The position numbers and the translations under genes are program-made. Source: CAZIIK01 sp964539235 (GTDB taxonomy: Bacteria > Pseudomonadota > Gammaproteobacteria > Francisellales > CACEW01). Taken from it: a stretch of 64,000 nt of DNA. Below the pieces are notes generated by a model. The model did no database searches. It had not been told where the DNA came from and saw nothing but the letters and a program-made list of their open reading frames with translations. This document shows positions 37,636 through 48,216 of the stretch, piece after piece; the first letter of the stretch is position 1, and every line of letters starts with the position of its first letter. The DNA is taken from positions 1-64,000 of the forward strand of contig CAZIIK010000050.1 in NCBI GenBank assembly GCA_964539235.1, read 5' to 3'.

Positions 37636-40157
37636 TATTCAATGACCCGTTTCACTTCTGTGACTTCGAACACTTCGATGTGGTCACCGACTTTGACATC
37701 GTTATAGTTTTTCACGCCAATCCCGCATTCCATACCTTCACGCACTTCTGCGGCATCGTCTTTGAAACGACGTAATGATTCCAATGCGCCTTCATAAATC
37801 ACCACGTTGTCACGCAATACGCGAATAGGATTATTCCGTTTCACCACACCGCTGGTCACCATACAACCGGCAATAGCACCCAATTTAGGTGAACGGAACA
37901 CATCGCGGACCTCTGCAATACCAATGATTTCTTCTTTCATTTCAGGCGGCAGCATACCGGACAGCGCTTGTTTCACATCATCCAATAGTTGATAAATGAT
38001 ACTGTAATAGCGCAGTTGCAGACCTTCTTTTTCGGCCAAGCCACGTGCAATCGCATCTGCACGCACATTGAAACCGAACATCACAGCACCTGAAGCTAAT
38101 GCCAAGTTAACATCTGATTCAGTAATCCCACCAACACCGCTGGCAATGACCTTAACAGCCACTTCATCGTTGGAGAGCTTATGTAAAGAATCGGTCAAGG
38201 CTTCTAAGGAGCCTTGTGCATCGGCTTTCAGAATGACTGAGAGCTGTTGTGCGGCATTCTGCTCTTTGAAGTTACTGAAAATATCATCCAGGTTCATCGC
38301 CGGTTGGCTGAGCTCCGTGTTACGTTGCTTCTCACGACGATAATCACTGACTTCACGTGCCTTACGTTCATTCGGCACCACAATAAACTCATCACCACTG
38401 ACTGGCGCAGCTGACAAACCTAATACTTCGACTGGAATCGACGGACCAGCTGATTTGACCGGTTTGCGGTTTTCGTCTAACAATGCCCGCACCTTACCAA
38501 AAGCAACACCAGTTAAGACAATATCACCTTTGTGTAGTAAGCCACTTTGTACCAGCAAAGTCGCGACAACACCTAGACCTTTATCTAAACGTGATTCCAC
38601 CACAACACCACGCGCTGCACCGGTAGCAACCGCACGCAGCTCTTGAACTTCGGCTTGTAAAAGAATGCCTTCTAATAAACTATCAATACCCGTGCCTTTC
38701 TTGGCTGAGACTTCGACAAACATGTGCTCACCACCCCAATCTTCTGGAATGATTTCATGTTGCGTCAATTCATTTTTGATTTTTTCTGGATCCGCTTCTG
38801 GCTTATCAATCTTATTGACCGCCACGATAATCGGTACACCCGCTGCCTTGGCATGTTGGATGGCTTCGATAGTCTGTGGCATCACACCGTCATCGGCTGC
38901 CACAACCAACACTACGATATCAGTTAGATTCGCACCGCGTGCACGCATCGCCGTAAAGGCCGCGTGACCAGGGGTATCTAAAAAGGTGATGATGCCTTTT
39001 TCAGTTTCCACATGGTAAGCACCAATATGCTGCGTAATGCCACCAGCTTCCGCATCAGTCACACGCGTGCGACGAATGTAATCGAGCAAGGACGTTTTAC
39101 CGTGATCGACGTGACCCATAATAGTCACAATCGGTGGGCGTTCTGCCGTTTCTACATCTTCAGCAGGCGCGGCTTGTTGCATGAGCGCATCTTCCAAAGC
39201 GGACTCACTGACAATCACCGGTTTGTGCCCCATTTCTTCGACAACTAATACGGCCGTTTCTTGGTCAACCACTTGGTTTACAGTTGCCATTACACCCATG
39301 CCCATCATGATTTTAATGACTTGGGCAGCTTTCACACTCATTCTCTGAGCAAGTTCTGCAACGGTTAGATTTTCTGGGGTTTTTACTTCGTGCACTTTAT
39401 TCTCTGTTGGTCTTTGGAATGCTTGGGTTTTAGATCTGTTTGGATTTGGCTTAGCACGGGTGATTTTGGGCCGTGCAGCAGCTTCATCTTCCACATCATT
39501 GTCGTCATCACCGTAGTTTATATACTGCTGACGCAAACCTTGCTTACTGCTGGTTTTACGATCCTGAGTCCGTTGACGCGCTTGTTGCTTACGCTTTTTC
39601 TCAAATGGGTCAACTTCTTCAATGGGTTTAGTCGGATTTTTAACCTCGGTCGTGTCAGACTTAGCGACATCAGTTGTTTCAGCAACATTGTTTTCAGACT
39701 TTGCTGCTGTCTGCGTTTCAGCGGCTTGCGCGCGTTCTGCTTGCTGACGCTGTTTTTCAGCCGCTTCAGCTTCGGCTTTTTCCCGTGCAAGACGTTCTTG
39801 CTTCTCGCGTGCCGCCTGTTCAGCTGCTAAACGCTCTGCTTCTTCAGCCGTTCGCTGACGCGCTATCTCTTCTGGAGAGGGATAAGTTTTCTTTTGACGG
39901 ATTTCGATGTTAACAGTCTTACCACGTGCACCACCGCTTTGCTTTAGGGCGCTGGTACTCTTACGTTTTAAGGTAATACGTGTTGGCGAAACTGTTTGAC
40001 CACCACGAATATGGCTCAACAAAACTTGTTTCTGCTCGTCACTCACCAGATCATCCACAGAAGTCTGCGGTAGATTTGCTTCTTTGAGCTTCTGCAACAG
40101 TTGCTGCTCATCGATGCCAACACTTTTTGCTAATGCACTGACGCTTACTTCTGCCAT
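37635..40157 (-). CDS. infB: translation initiation factor IF-2
   Basis: 840 residues. The N-terminal IF2-N domain ([20 protein letters not shown]) is followed by a long charged Ala/Glu/Lys-rich region (about 90-240) and the second IF2-N domain ([19 protein letters not shown]). The GTPase domain has [31 protein letters not shown] and NKID. Domain IV recognises fMet-tRNA. The initiator tRNA gene at the head of this cluster fits. The gene begins 82 bp after nusA. Confidence 0.97.
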   Translation of the reverse strand: MAEVSVSALAKSVGIDEQQLLQKLKEANLPQTSVDDLVSDEQKQVLLSHIRGGQTVSPTRITLKRKSTSALKQSGGARGKTVNIEIRQKKTYPSPEEIARQRTAEEAERLAAEQAAREKQERLAREKAEAEAAEKQRQQAERAQAAETQTAAKSENNVAETTDVAKSDTTEVKNPTKPIEEVDPFEKKRKQQARQRTQDRKTSSKQGLRQQYINYGDDDNDVEDEAAARPKITRAKPNPNRSKTQAFQRPTENKVHEVKTPENLTVAELAQRMSVKAAQVIKIMMGMGVMATVNQVVDQETAVLVVEEMGHKPVIVSESALEDALMQQAAPAEDVETAERPPIVTIMGHVDHGKTSLLDYIRRTRVTDAEAGGITQHIGAYHVETEKGIITFLDTPGHAAFTAMRARGANLTDIVVLVVAADDGVMPQTIEAIQHAKAAGVPIIVAVNKIDKPEADPEKIKNELTQHEIIPEDWGGEHMFVEVSAKKGTGIDSLLEGILLQAEVQELRAVATGAARGVVVESRLDKGLGVVATLLVQSGLLHKGDIVLTGVAFGKVRALLDENRKPVKSAGPSIPVEVLGLSAAPVSGDEFIVVPNERKAREVSDYRREKQRNTELSQPAMNLDDIFSNFKEQNAAQQLSVILKADAQGSLEALTDSLHKLSNDEVAVKVIASGVGGITESDVNLALASGAVMFGFNVRADAIARGLAEKEGLQLRYYSIIYQLLDDVKQALSGMLPPEMKEEIIGIAEVRDVFRSPKLGAIAGCMVTSGVVKRNNPIRVLRDNVVIYEGALESLRRFKDDAAEVREGMECGIGVKNYNDVKVGDHIEVFEVTEVKRVIE

Positions 40158-40239
40158 ACCTTTCTACCCTCACTCTTCCACAACTGATCGCAATTGGCGG
40201 CTATGTCATTCATGCTCACCATCTATCGCTTTACATTAT

Positions 40240-41718
40240 TTATTCAAACCAAGGTTTGCGTGCCGCCATAATCAGTTCAGCTGCACGTTTCTCATCTAAA
40301 CCGTCAATCCTGAAGCTAGTTAGATCATCAACCGCTTGTTCGGCTAACGTTTCCATGGACTCAATGCCTTTCTCAAATAATTTCGAGGCCATGTCTTGAT
40401 CCATGGTGTCAACATTCATCAAATCACACTCAGCCGGCAGACCACCACCGGACAAAGCTTTGGTTAATAAAGCATTCTTGGCGGTTTCTTGTAATAGAAC
40501 AACGGTTTCTTCTTCAAATAAACCGACCGCCATGAATTCTTCTTGTGGCACATAAGCCACTTCCTCCAAAGTTGAGAAACCGACTTCAACTAAAGCTGCG
40601 GCAATATCTTCTTCCAAGCCCATTTGCGTCATGAACAGCTGTACAGTTTTTTGTGCTTCCGCTTCTTGTTGCTCTTCTGCCTCTGTATCGGCAATGACAT
40701 TTAGCTGCCAACCGGTTAGCTGTGTTGCCAAACGCACATTCTGCCCGCCTTTACCAATAGCCTGCGACAGCTGCTCTTCTTTAACCGCCACTTGCATGGT
40801 ATGTGATTCTTCGTCAACCACGATCGATACCACCTCTGCAGGTGACATGGCATTGATCACAAACTGTGCGGGGCTGTCATCCCACAACACAATATCAACA
40901 CGCTCACCATCCAACTCATTAGAAATCGACTGTACCCGTGAACCACGCATACCCACGCAAGCACCGACCGGATCGATACGACCATCGTTGGTTTTAACCG
41001 CGATTTTAGCGCGCATACCAGGATCACGTGCCACACTTTTTACCTCGATTAATTGCTCCGCAATTTCAGGCACTTCTAATTTGAATAATTCCGATAACAT
41101 TTCGGCACTGGTACGACTCAAACGCAATTGTGGACCGCGCGCATCGCGATCAATTTCCATCAAACAGGCACGCACACGATCGCCCATGTGGAATGCTTCC
41201 TTCGGCAAAGCATCTTGGCGAGATAATAGGCCTTCTGCATTTTCACCAAGATCTAGGAAAATATTATCGCGTGTCACACGTTTAACCGTGCCATTAACCA
41301 GTTCGCCCATACGCTTTTCATATTGCTTGACCATCTGCTCACGCTCAGCTTCTCGTACTTTTTGTACAATGACTTGCTTAGCAATTTGTGCCGCAATACG
41401 CCCAAATTCAATCGATGGAATAGGCTCTGCTATCACCTCGCCTTCTTGTACTTCAGGTGAATCTTTTTGCGCTTCAGAAACCGTGATTTCTGCCTCAGGA
41501 TTCTCAATTTCCGCATCGTCTGCTACAACAGTCCAACAGCGAAAAGTATCATAAGCACCAGTTTTGCGATCAACTTCAACACGCACGTCCCAATCCAAGC
41601 TATTCTTTTTCTTGGTTGCCATTGCCAATGCTGCTTCCATTGCTTCGAACAACGTATCCTTCGCAATATTTTTCTCGTTAGAAACCGCTTCAATCACCAA
41701 TAGTAATTCTTTACTCAT
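40240..41718 (-). CDS. nusA: transcription termination/antitermination factor NusA
   Basis: 492-residue RNA polymerase-associated protein. Domains in order: N-terminal RNAP-binding domain (KELLLVIEAVSNEKNI), S1 domain (GTVKRVTRDNIFLDLG), KH1/KH2 (DPVGACVGMRGSRVQSIS and AIGKGGQNVRLATQLTGW), and two C-terminal acidic repeats with helix-hairpin-helix character. The ATG at 41718 overlaps the rimP stop by one base (TGATG). NusA is known to autoregulate this operon in E. coli. Confidence 0.97.
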   Translation of the reverse strand: MSKELLLVIEAVSNEKNIAKDTLFEAMEAALAMATKKKNSLDWDVRVEVDRKTGAYDTFRCWTVVADDAEIENPEAEITVSEAQKDSPEVQEGEVIAEPIPSIEFGRIAAQIAKQVIVQKVREAEREQMVKQYEKRMGELVNGTVKRVTRDNIFLDLGENAEGLLSRQDALPKEAFHMGDRVRACLMEIDRDARGPQLRLSRTSAEMLSELFKLEVPEIAEQLIEVKSVARDPGMRAKIAVKTNDGRIDPVGACVGMRGSRVQSISNELDGERVDIVLWDDSPAQFVINAMSPAEVVSIVVDEESHTMQVAVKEEQLSQAIGKGGQNVRLATQLTGWQLNVIADTEAEEQQEAEAQKTVQLFMTQMGLEEDIAAALVEVGFSTLEEVAYVPQEEFMAVGLFEEETVVLLQETAKNALLTKALSGGGLPAECDLMNVDTMDQDMASKLFEKGIESMETLAEQAVDDLTSFRIDGLDEKRAAELIMAARKPWFE

Positions 41719-42194
41719 CACGCTTTTCCTTTATGACTGTCATACTCTGCCAATACTTTTGCTTTCTGCACGTTGTGCAATGGAATGGCAACTTCAACCG
41801 ATTCCACATCCAAAATCACCGTTTCATTGTCAGCCGACACAATTTCACCCATGTAACGACGCTTAGTTTGTACCGGCGTTAATAGGCTCACTTTTATACG
41901 ACTGCCGCAGTATGCCCGATAGTGTTCCGGCATAAAAAAATACCGCTCTAAACCGGGCGAAGAAATCTCTAAGTTATATGCACCATTCACTGGATCTTCA
42001 ACGTCCAATAAAGCACTCGCTTGCAAACTTACTTCCCCACAGTCATCAACCGTAATGCCATTTTCATGGTCAATGTACACGCGCAACAAAGCGTGTTTAC
42101 CCTGGGGTAGATATTCAATGCCCCATAATACAAAACCACAGCCTTCAACCGCGGGTTTGAGCAATGAGAATAATGTTTTTTCTAATCGTGTCAT
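41718..42194 (-). CDS. rimP: ribosome maturation factor RimP
   Basis: 158 residues from the ATG at 42194; a TTG further upstream lies in a terminator-like hairpin and is rejected as start. RimP helps 30S maturation. It shows LKPAVEGCGFVLWGIEYLPQ, the INLEVSSPGLER-like segment (LEISSPGLERYF) and the C-terminal SH3-like barrel. First coding gene after the initiator tRNA, as in E. coli metY-rimP. Confidence 0.95.
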   Translation of the reverse strand: MTRLEKTLFSLLKPAVEGCGFVLWGIEYLPQGKHALLRVYIDHENGITVDDCGEVSLQASALLDVEDPVNGAYNLEISSPGLERYFFMPEHYRAYCGSRIKVSLLTPVQTKRRYMGEIVSADNETVILDVESVEVAIPLHNVQKAKVLAEYDSHKGKA

Positions 42195-42213
42195 GTGCTG
42201 ATCACTCAGGTAC

Positions 42214-42236
42214 AAAAAAAGGCCCAAAGGCCCTTC
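42214..42236 (-). terminator. terminator or attenuator between tRNA-fMet and rimP
   Basis: On the minus strand a short GC-rich stem with one bulge (AAGGGCC/GGCCTT) is followed by seven T. It lies between the tRNA and rimP and could end part of the tRNA transcript or act as an attenuator for the nusA operon. Confidence 0.5.
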
Positions 42237-42253
42237 GTGTCTTTACTAAAAAT

Positions 42254-42330
<77 letters not shown>

Positions 42331-42368
42331 ACGACCAAAGAACCAAGACAGCTTGATTCGAGACGCGC

Positions 42369-42397
42369 ATGGTACGCAACTTTAAAGGGAGATGCAA
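42369..42397 (-). promoter_or_regulatory. promoter of tRNA-fMet/rimP-nusA operon
   Basis: TTGCAT (42392-42397) and TACCAT (42369-42374) are separated by 17 bp on the minus strand, followed by a GC-rich discriminator (GCGCG), the pattern of stable-RNA, stringently controlled promoters. It is about 40 bp before the tRNA. Confidence 0.65.
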
Positions 42398-42499
42398 GGC
42401 TTGTTTGTAAAAGCATAGAAACAACATAATCAATTACTTTTATGTGCTTCTATTTTCTCTTGAAACCCTAAAAAGCGCGCTGCCCGCTACCCAAGTGTA

Positions 42500-42697
42500 T
42501 TAGTTTTTACGCACATTAATGGCTGAAGGACCCTTGGGGGTGCTTTCAATATCGTAAGATACACCATCGCCATCGTTAATGTTTCCCTCAACATTGTTTT
42601 GATGTACGAACACATCTTTACTGCCATCAGCTGGCGTAATAAACCCGTACCCTTTGGTTGTGTTGAAAAATTTAACGGTTCCCGTATTACTAGACAT
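42500..42697 (-). CDS. cold-shock domain protein (CspA family)
   Basis: 65-residue OB-fold single-stranded nucleic-acid-binding protein. RNP1-like KGYGFITP and RNP2-like VFVHQN are present. It may act as RNA chaperone at low temperature or constitutively. AGGG lies before the start. The about 160-nt upstream region to the next gene could be a long 5' leader, as is common for csp genes, with a GGTAC/GTACC hairpin in it. Confidence 0.93.
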   Translation of the reverse strand: MSSNTGTVKFFNTTKGYGFITPADGSKDVFVHQNNVEGNINDGDGVSYDIESTPKGPSAINVRKN

Positions 42698-42859
42698 ATT
42701 TTTTACCCTGTTTTACATATAAATCAATTCGCATCCCTCAGCAGGGAAAGCGAGCGCTGATGCTAACACACCCTGCCAGACAGTGCCATTCAAAAAAACT
42801 ATTGCATCACTTCATTAACCGCAAACTTCATCGCTATGACTATTGAGTGCAAAGGTACT

Positions 42860-44088
42860 CTACGTACCAGACTGCGTTTGCGTTTGCGTTGGCGCAGCAA
42901 ACTCTGGTGCTCCAGCTGCCAACAATGCTGACAAGTCACCACCCAACGGCGGATAAATTCGATCTTGGTTAATATGACGCTTAAGTGTTTTGGCTACCAG
43001 GCCAATTTTCTGCGTTTTACGTACCCAGCCTTCAGTGTAGATACCACCCCATTCGCCTAGGTCAGCACATGTCACATAGTTTCGTTGTGCGTATGCCAAC
43101 GACAGCTTACCCACCAAATTGGCAACCGCATTGTATCCGGCATAACGACCCTGCGGCCGACCCTGTTGACAACTCATCACGGAGCCATGGTTTTCATCGA
43201 CAGACACCAACGCCAGGTCGCCTGCCACGTAGATATTGGATTGCGTCGGCAATTGTAAATATTGATTAACTGGCACACGCCCTAATGGATCCAAATTCTC
43301 TGCAAGCTGTTGGCCTAATGGGTGTGCTTGCAGACCCAGCGTTGAGATCGACATATCAACGGCCAAAGTCTTCTCTGTGTTGTACGCCACCTCACCTGAC
43401 CGCACTGCTGTTACAGTTGCCTGATCAATCGCTATGACACCAGACTGAGCCAATGCTGCTTGCACATGTACACTGGTATCGCCACCCAAACTATCGCGGA
43501 CTTGATGACGGTCCAGTAAATAAACCGTCGGGGCCACCATCGGCAATTGATTTTTCTCAGCAATTTTCCGACACCACACAGGCAGTTCACAGGCCAGCTC
43601 AAGCCCAGTAATACCGGCGCCTAAAATCGCTAAGCAGCACGGCTGTTGCTGGCCGATTCTAGCAACATAGGTTTCTTCTAACGATCACGCAGCGCCATCG
43701 CAGCTGTATAAGTATCAATATTATGCGCCAGCTCTATGCCAGGAATCGGCGGCATGCTTAATCGACTGCCAGCTGCAACGACTAGCGCGTCAAAAGCCAC
43801 CATATCACCGTCATCGCACGTCAATTGCTGCGCATCTGTATCAATATGCGTAACAGCAGCGTATTTAAGCTTCACGCATAAAGGCTGCAAAAAATCGGCC
43901 AACGGCACCTGTGTCTCTTCCAGTTCATACTCATAATAACGTGGCCGAATGCCCAAATAAGGCGATGGAATAATCAGTTGAACTTCAATGTCATGTACAG
44001 CCAAACGATGACACAGACTCGCCGCGGCTAGCGCCGCTGAACTGCCGGCATGACCGCCTCCAACAATACATACACGTCGCATAATCAT
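42860..44088 (-). pseudogene. frameshifted FAD-dependent pyridine-nucleotide oxidoreductase (NDH-2-like)
   Basis: The N-terminal part (43678-44088) has the FAD motif VCIVGGGHAGSSAALAAA and VAFDALVVAAGSRLS, then meets a stop at RDR. The downstream frame, open before 43579, continues LEETYVARIG and contains the NAD(P)H motif ILGAGITGLELACELP, then GDLALVS and the rest of the protein. One missing base near 43679 (CG|TTA) explains the break; restoring it gives one continuous protein of about 409 residues like NDH-2/FAD-dependent NADH oxidoreductases. It could also be a sequencing error. It follows the GlpX fusion gene by three bases. Confidence 0.75.
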
Positions 44089-44090
44089 GC

Positions 44091-45344
44091 CTACCCGAAA
44101 TAATGTGTTGTGTTGATCTCGCGCAAGGTTTTGGTTTTTGAACGCATGACAATACTGTGCGTTTTTGCACCACCAGGGAATGTGCGTACGCCTTGTAACA
44201 TCGTGCCAGTCGTCACACCCGTCGCTGCGAACATAATTTCACCATCTGCCAAATCATGCAGATAATATTTCTTCGCAAAGTCGGTAATACCATAACTCTG
44301 CGCACGCGTTTTTTCAGCCTCATGGAGAAATACCAAACGACCTTGCATTTGCCCACCGATACAACGCAAAGCAGCAGCCGCCAATACACCTTCTGGCGCA
44401 CCGCCTGTGCCAATATACATATCGATACCGCTATCAGGTTGCGCGGTTGCAATCACAGCTGAAACATCACCGTCATTAATAAGCGCAATACGTGCACCTG
44501 CTTCGCGTACTTCTTGGATAATAGTTTCGTGACGTGACCGGTCTAAAATACAAACAACTAAAGAACCAACCGTGGTTTTCTTAGCCTGCGCCAGGCTGTG
44601 CAAACTGTCCGCAACACTGGCATCTAAGTCGATCACATCAGAGCCTTCAACACCGGCCGCAATTTTTTGCATATAGGTATCGGGCGCATTTAAGAAACCA
44701 TTGTGTTCCGCCATGGCAATCACCGCCAATGCATTCGGACCGCCTTTGGCTGTAATTGAAGTGCCTTCTAAAGGATCTAAAGCAATATCAACCTTGGGAC
44801 CTTCCCCGCAACCAACCGGTTCACCAATATAAAGCATGGGGGCCTCATAGCGCTCACCCTCACCAATAACGACCGTGCCGTCAATATACAAACTATCAAA
44901 AGCCGTACGCATGGCATCAACAGCTGCCTGATCAGCCGCTTTTTCATCACCACTAAACGTCTGTTGATAGGCAAACGTACCACCCTTTATTTGACAAACA
45001 TTATGATCGTTATTGACAACCATAACCCCATTCGCCTCGATAATTTCACCCGAGGCAACTCGTACGGTGGATCCCGGATGGGTTACCCAGAAGTAAAAAT
45101 GTGGATGATCAAAAAAGTCACCCGTGGTATCAACTGCATAGTCTTTGGACCAGTTGATACCCGGAACAATAATCGGTGTTTGTGGCAATGTTGTTTCACC
45201 CGGGCTGGTATCGATACCGTCGAAAGCACCAAAATGATACGCCAAGGTACAACTTTGACTATTTTCTATATTTATGGCCTTATGTGTCGCAGCGACTGCG
45301 GCACTGCTCGCCACGCATAAAAAGATCGCAATTGCACAAGCCAT
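44091..45344 (-). CDS. glpX: chimera: secreted domain fused to GlpX-type fructose-1,6-bisphosphatase
   Basis: 417 residues in one frame. Residues 1-19 form a signal peptide (cleavage near AVAA). Residues 20 to about 130 are an unrecognised exported domain with two cysteines. From about residue 132 the sequence is class II fructose-bisphosphatase: GDEKAADQAAVDAMR, IDGTVVIGEGER, DPLEGTSITAKGG, and GTGGAPEGVLAAAALRC, but it lacks the usual first about 26 residues of GlpX. The metal and substrate acids are present. GlpX is normally cytoplasmic and works in gluconeogenesis, so a secreted version would be pointless. Most likely a deletion joined two genes. Enzyme activity is doubtful. Confidence 0.8.
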   Translation of the reverse strand: MACAIAIFLCVASSAAVAATHKAINIENSQSCTLAYHFGAFDGIDTSPGETTLPQTPIIVPGINWSKDYAVDTTGDFFDHPHFYFWVTHPGSTVRVASGEIIEANGVMVVNNDHNVCQIKGGTFAYQQTFSGDEKAADQAAVDAMRTAFDSLYIDGTVVIGEGERYEAPMLYIGEPVGCGEGPKVDIALDPLEGTSITAKGGPNALAVIAMAEHNGFLNAPDTYMQKIAAGVEGSDVIDLDASVADSLHSLAQAKKTTVGSLVVCILDRSRHETIIQEVREAGARIALINDGDVSAVIATAQPDSGIDMYIGTGGAPEGVLAAAALRCIGGQMQGRLVFLHEAEKTRAQSYGITDFAKKYYLHDLADGEIMFAATGVTTGTMLQGVRTFPGGAKTHSIVMRSKTKTLREINTTHYFG

Positions 45345-45557
45345 GGGACCGTAACATAGCGAACACCCTTTACAGAATAATTAATAAAAATATTGATATA
45401 ATATATAGATATGTTTATTTTTCAACCAAAAATCCTCAGATATATTATTTATATAAATCATGGCCTTGCTATTTGCATAAATCAGGGTAGAAGGCATCAC
45501 GCTGCTATCGCACAATACTCAGGACCTATTCTTAAAATTGATTAGAGAATTACTGGT

Positions 45558-45889
45558 CTATAGAGCAGCACCATCAAAATGATACACCTTAAGACGCGCC
45601 CAGTCGCAGTCGTCAAGCGCATGCAAATTTACTGTATGCTTCTGGAGATTAGGTGTTGGGCCATATATGAAAATGCCGCAATGTTTGCAGAAATAATGCT
45701 CACCTTTCATCTGATTAAACGTATAACGAGCCAAGCCCGCTTCACCCTCAACAATTTTAATATCATCTACAACTGAATAACTGTGTGACGCTTACTACAG
45801 TACGAACAATTACATACAATCGGCTGTTTCAGCTCAAATTCACATTCAAACTTAACGCTTTGACAGTGACATGAACCTGTATATTTCAC
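45558..45889 (-). pseudogene. frameshifted GFA-family (CENP-V/Gfa) zinc protein
   Basis: Not a complete frame. From a GTG at 45889 the first frame reads KYTGSCHCQSVKFECEFE then PIVCNCSYCSKRHT and stops at 45767-45769. The continuation in another frame reads VDDIKIVEGEAGLARYTFNQ, then EHYFCKHCGIFIYGP and HALDDCDWARLKVYHF, ending at a TAG at 45558-45560. Together they make a GFA domain (glutathione-dependent formaldehyde-activating-like), with the CxC, CxxC and CxxC zinc ligands. The frame changes by a net one base around 45770-45785. Confidence 0.75.
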
Positions 45890-46288
<399 letters not shown>

Positions 46289-46301
46289 GTTTTACAAAAT
46301 A

Positions 46302-46387
46302 TGGTGCCGGCGGACGGAGTCGAACCGTCACGGGCGATGCCCACCACCCCCTCAAGATGGCGTGTCTACCAATTCCACCACGTCGGC
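46302..46387 (-). tRNA. tRNA-Leu (GAG)
   Basis: 86-nt tRNA with encoded CCA and a long variable arm. Anticodon loop TTGAGGG gives GAG. It begins two bases after the secG stop, the same arrangement as secG-leuU in E. coli. Confidence 0.93.
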
Positions 46388-46389
46388 AA

Positions 46390-46830
46390 TTATTTTGTGG
46401 TCTTGTGCGAGAATGCCTGATAAGTTGATTTTACATCGGTACTTTTTAGCGACACCGGTGCATTCATATTTTGTGAAGTTGGCTTCTGACCAGCCTGCAA
46501 AGCTTGCAAACGTTTCTGCATCGAAGCAGGTTTCGCTACTTCCTTTTGCGCAACTGGTTTTGGTGCGACAGGCGCTGAAAGTGTTTGCTCTGCGGCAATA
46601 TTACGATGTGCTAAATAACCTAACGACAAGCTGGTGACAAAAAACAAGGCAACCAAACCGCCGGTTAACTTCATCAAAAAGGATGCAGGTCCTCGGCTGC
46701 CGAACAGGGTGTTGGCACTGCCACTGCAAAATGCAGCGCCCATATCAGCGCCTTTGCCTTGCTGTAACAAGACCAACGCAACAATCGCAAGCGCGATAAC
46801 AATATGGATAAACAGAATAATGCCAAGCAT
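46390..46830 (-). CDS. secG: protein translocase subunit SecG
   Basis: 146 residues. Two membrane helices (about residues 2-22 and 52-72) are separated by the conserved loop [22 protein letters not shown]. SecG assists the SecYEG channel. The tail after residue 75 is long and Pro/Ala/Lys-rich compared with the about 110-residue E. coli protein. tpiA, its common upstream neighbour, is absent; an ATP-grasp gene is there instead. Confidence 0.95.
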   Translation of the reverse strand: MLGIILFIHIVIALAIVALVLLQQGKGADMGAAFCSGSANTLFGSRGPASFLMKLTGGLVALFFVTSLSLGYLAHRNIAAEQTLSAPVAPKPVAQKEVAKPASMQKRLQALQAGQKPTSQNMNAPVSLKSTDVKSTYQAFSHKTTK

Positions 46831-46947
46831 CTTTACAAAGAGTCCCCGTTTTGCAGGCGAACACCTTATACGATTTGATGCTTTTGCGCAATACTCCCAG
46901 AACGAGACCTGCTCTACATTAGAAACAAGGTTCAGCTCGCTTTTGGC

Positions 46948-48204
46948 TTATTGCAGTACATATAGTCCTAAGCTTTCAAACTGTTGAATGCGGTGCATAT
47001 CTTGAGCGATTGCCTCTGCATTGCCCATCAACAAAAGATGCATGGGGCTGCTGGCATAGTCATGAGTCACTGCCAACCAATCACCCGGTTCTAGATAGGG
47101 TTTGACCCATCTCACCGTCGGCAAGTTTTGAATATCCTCTAGATAACGAAAAGCCTGGAGCTGACCAGATACCTGACTGCGTAACAGATACAATTTTGCT
47201 GACTGTTGCAAGGCATAATGTACAGATCGCTGTGCAAAGCGTTCTGGTTTTGCATAAGCTTCTATCATCACATCAAGCTGTGTTGCTGTTATACACTGCT
47301 GCAAATATTGGATTGGAAATAGGCCTCCCATCAAACGTGCGCCAAGTTCAACCAACACCGGACCATTTTTTGTCATGACAATATCGCTGGTGGTTGGGCC
47401 TTCTGTAATCGCCAGAGCTTGTAACACCTGCTCGATATACGCAATCAATTGTTTTTGCACCGCACCTGTTGCCGGTAATAACTCAACCTGGTCATACAGA
47501 AAACGCCCCGCACCATCTACAACTTTAGTCATATCCCAGACATCAGTCACCACACAACGACCGGCTCGACTGACGGTATTCACTCGATATTCGCGCCCGG
47601 TTAAAAAGCCTTCGGCCAACACGTGTTGATTTGAGATACCGCATTGATTTTGCTTACCTTGAATGCGCTGAAATGCTGCTTCAGCCGTTGCCACATCATG
47701 ACAACGATAAACATCTTCCGCTGACGCACTGTTTAATGGCTTGAGCACCCAGGGACCTAGCGACTGTCTATCTAACCATACGGCCAACTCGCGCCAATCT
47801 GTTGCACATTTAAAAGACGGCACTTTCACCTGTGCCTGCACCAAAGCCAGACGCTGCTGGTATTTATCACAGCGGGCTGCACTCAATGCCGTACCATTGC
47901 CGGGCAAGTTAAAGGCCTCATTCAATTGATCAGCCAACGCAACGCCCATATCAAAACCCGCGCAGACATGTGTGATCGAATAGGGTGCTAACTGCTGTAG
48001 TAATTTCGCAAAGTCACCGTCGTACCACAGCGTCTCAACATAATCTTGGGCACAAATTGACTGTTCATAGTAAGCGTGTAATTGACGCACTGTACGCACA
48101 TGAACACAGCGATAACCCTGCGCATTAAAGGCTTTTACTAGACTTGCAGCTTGGGAATAAGCATCGACAATGACAATGGTATTCAGTTGATGTGAAGCAA
48201 CCAT
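46948..48204 (-). CDS. ATP-grasp ligase of unknown substrate
   Basis: 418 residues with a pre-ATP-grasp N-terminal domain (NTIVIVDAYSQAASLVKAFN) and an ATP-grasp core (GPWVLKPLNSASAEDV for ATP binding, TSDIVMTKNGPVLVELGARL for the metal-binding end). It resembles carboxylate-amine ligases such as L-amino-acid ligases (BacD-like) that make dipeptides or amino-acid conjugates. The substrate is unknown. No biosynthetic cluster surrounds it. It lies 12 bp after the AAA ATPase gene end, on the same strand, so the two may form an operon. Confidence 0.75.
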   Translation of the reverse strand: MVASHQLNTIVIVDAYSQAASLVKAFNAQGYRCVHVRTVRQLHAYYEQSICAQDYVETLWYDGDFAKLLQQLAPYSITHVCAGFDMGVALADQLNEAFNLPGNGTALSAARCDKYQQRLALVQAQVKVPSFKCATDWRELAVWLDRQSLGPWVLKPLNSASAEDVYRCHDVATAEAAFQRIQGKQNQCGISNQHVLAEGFLTGREYRVNTVSRAGRCVVTDVWDMTKVVDGAGRFLYDQVELLPATGAVQKQLIAYIEQVLQALAITEGPTTSDIVMTKNGPVLVELGARLMGGLFPIQYLQQCITATQLDVMIEAYAKPERFAQRSVHYALQQSAKLYLLRSQVSGQLQAFRYLEDIQNLPTVRWVKPYLEPGDWLAVTHDYASSPMHLLLMGNAEAIAQDMHRIQQFESLGLYVLQ

Positions 48205-48216
48205 TTAAACGGATCC

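Noticed and set aside
40631..41554. 307-residue plus-strand open frame opposite nusA
   Set aside because: It is the antisense shadow of nusA, with low-complexity Ser/Thr/Arg-rich sequence and no start signal.
45579..45776. 65-residue plus-strand frame
   Set aside because: It is the antisense of the GFA-family pseudogene, which explains the coding-like signal.
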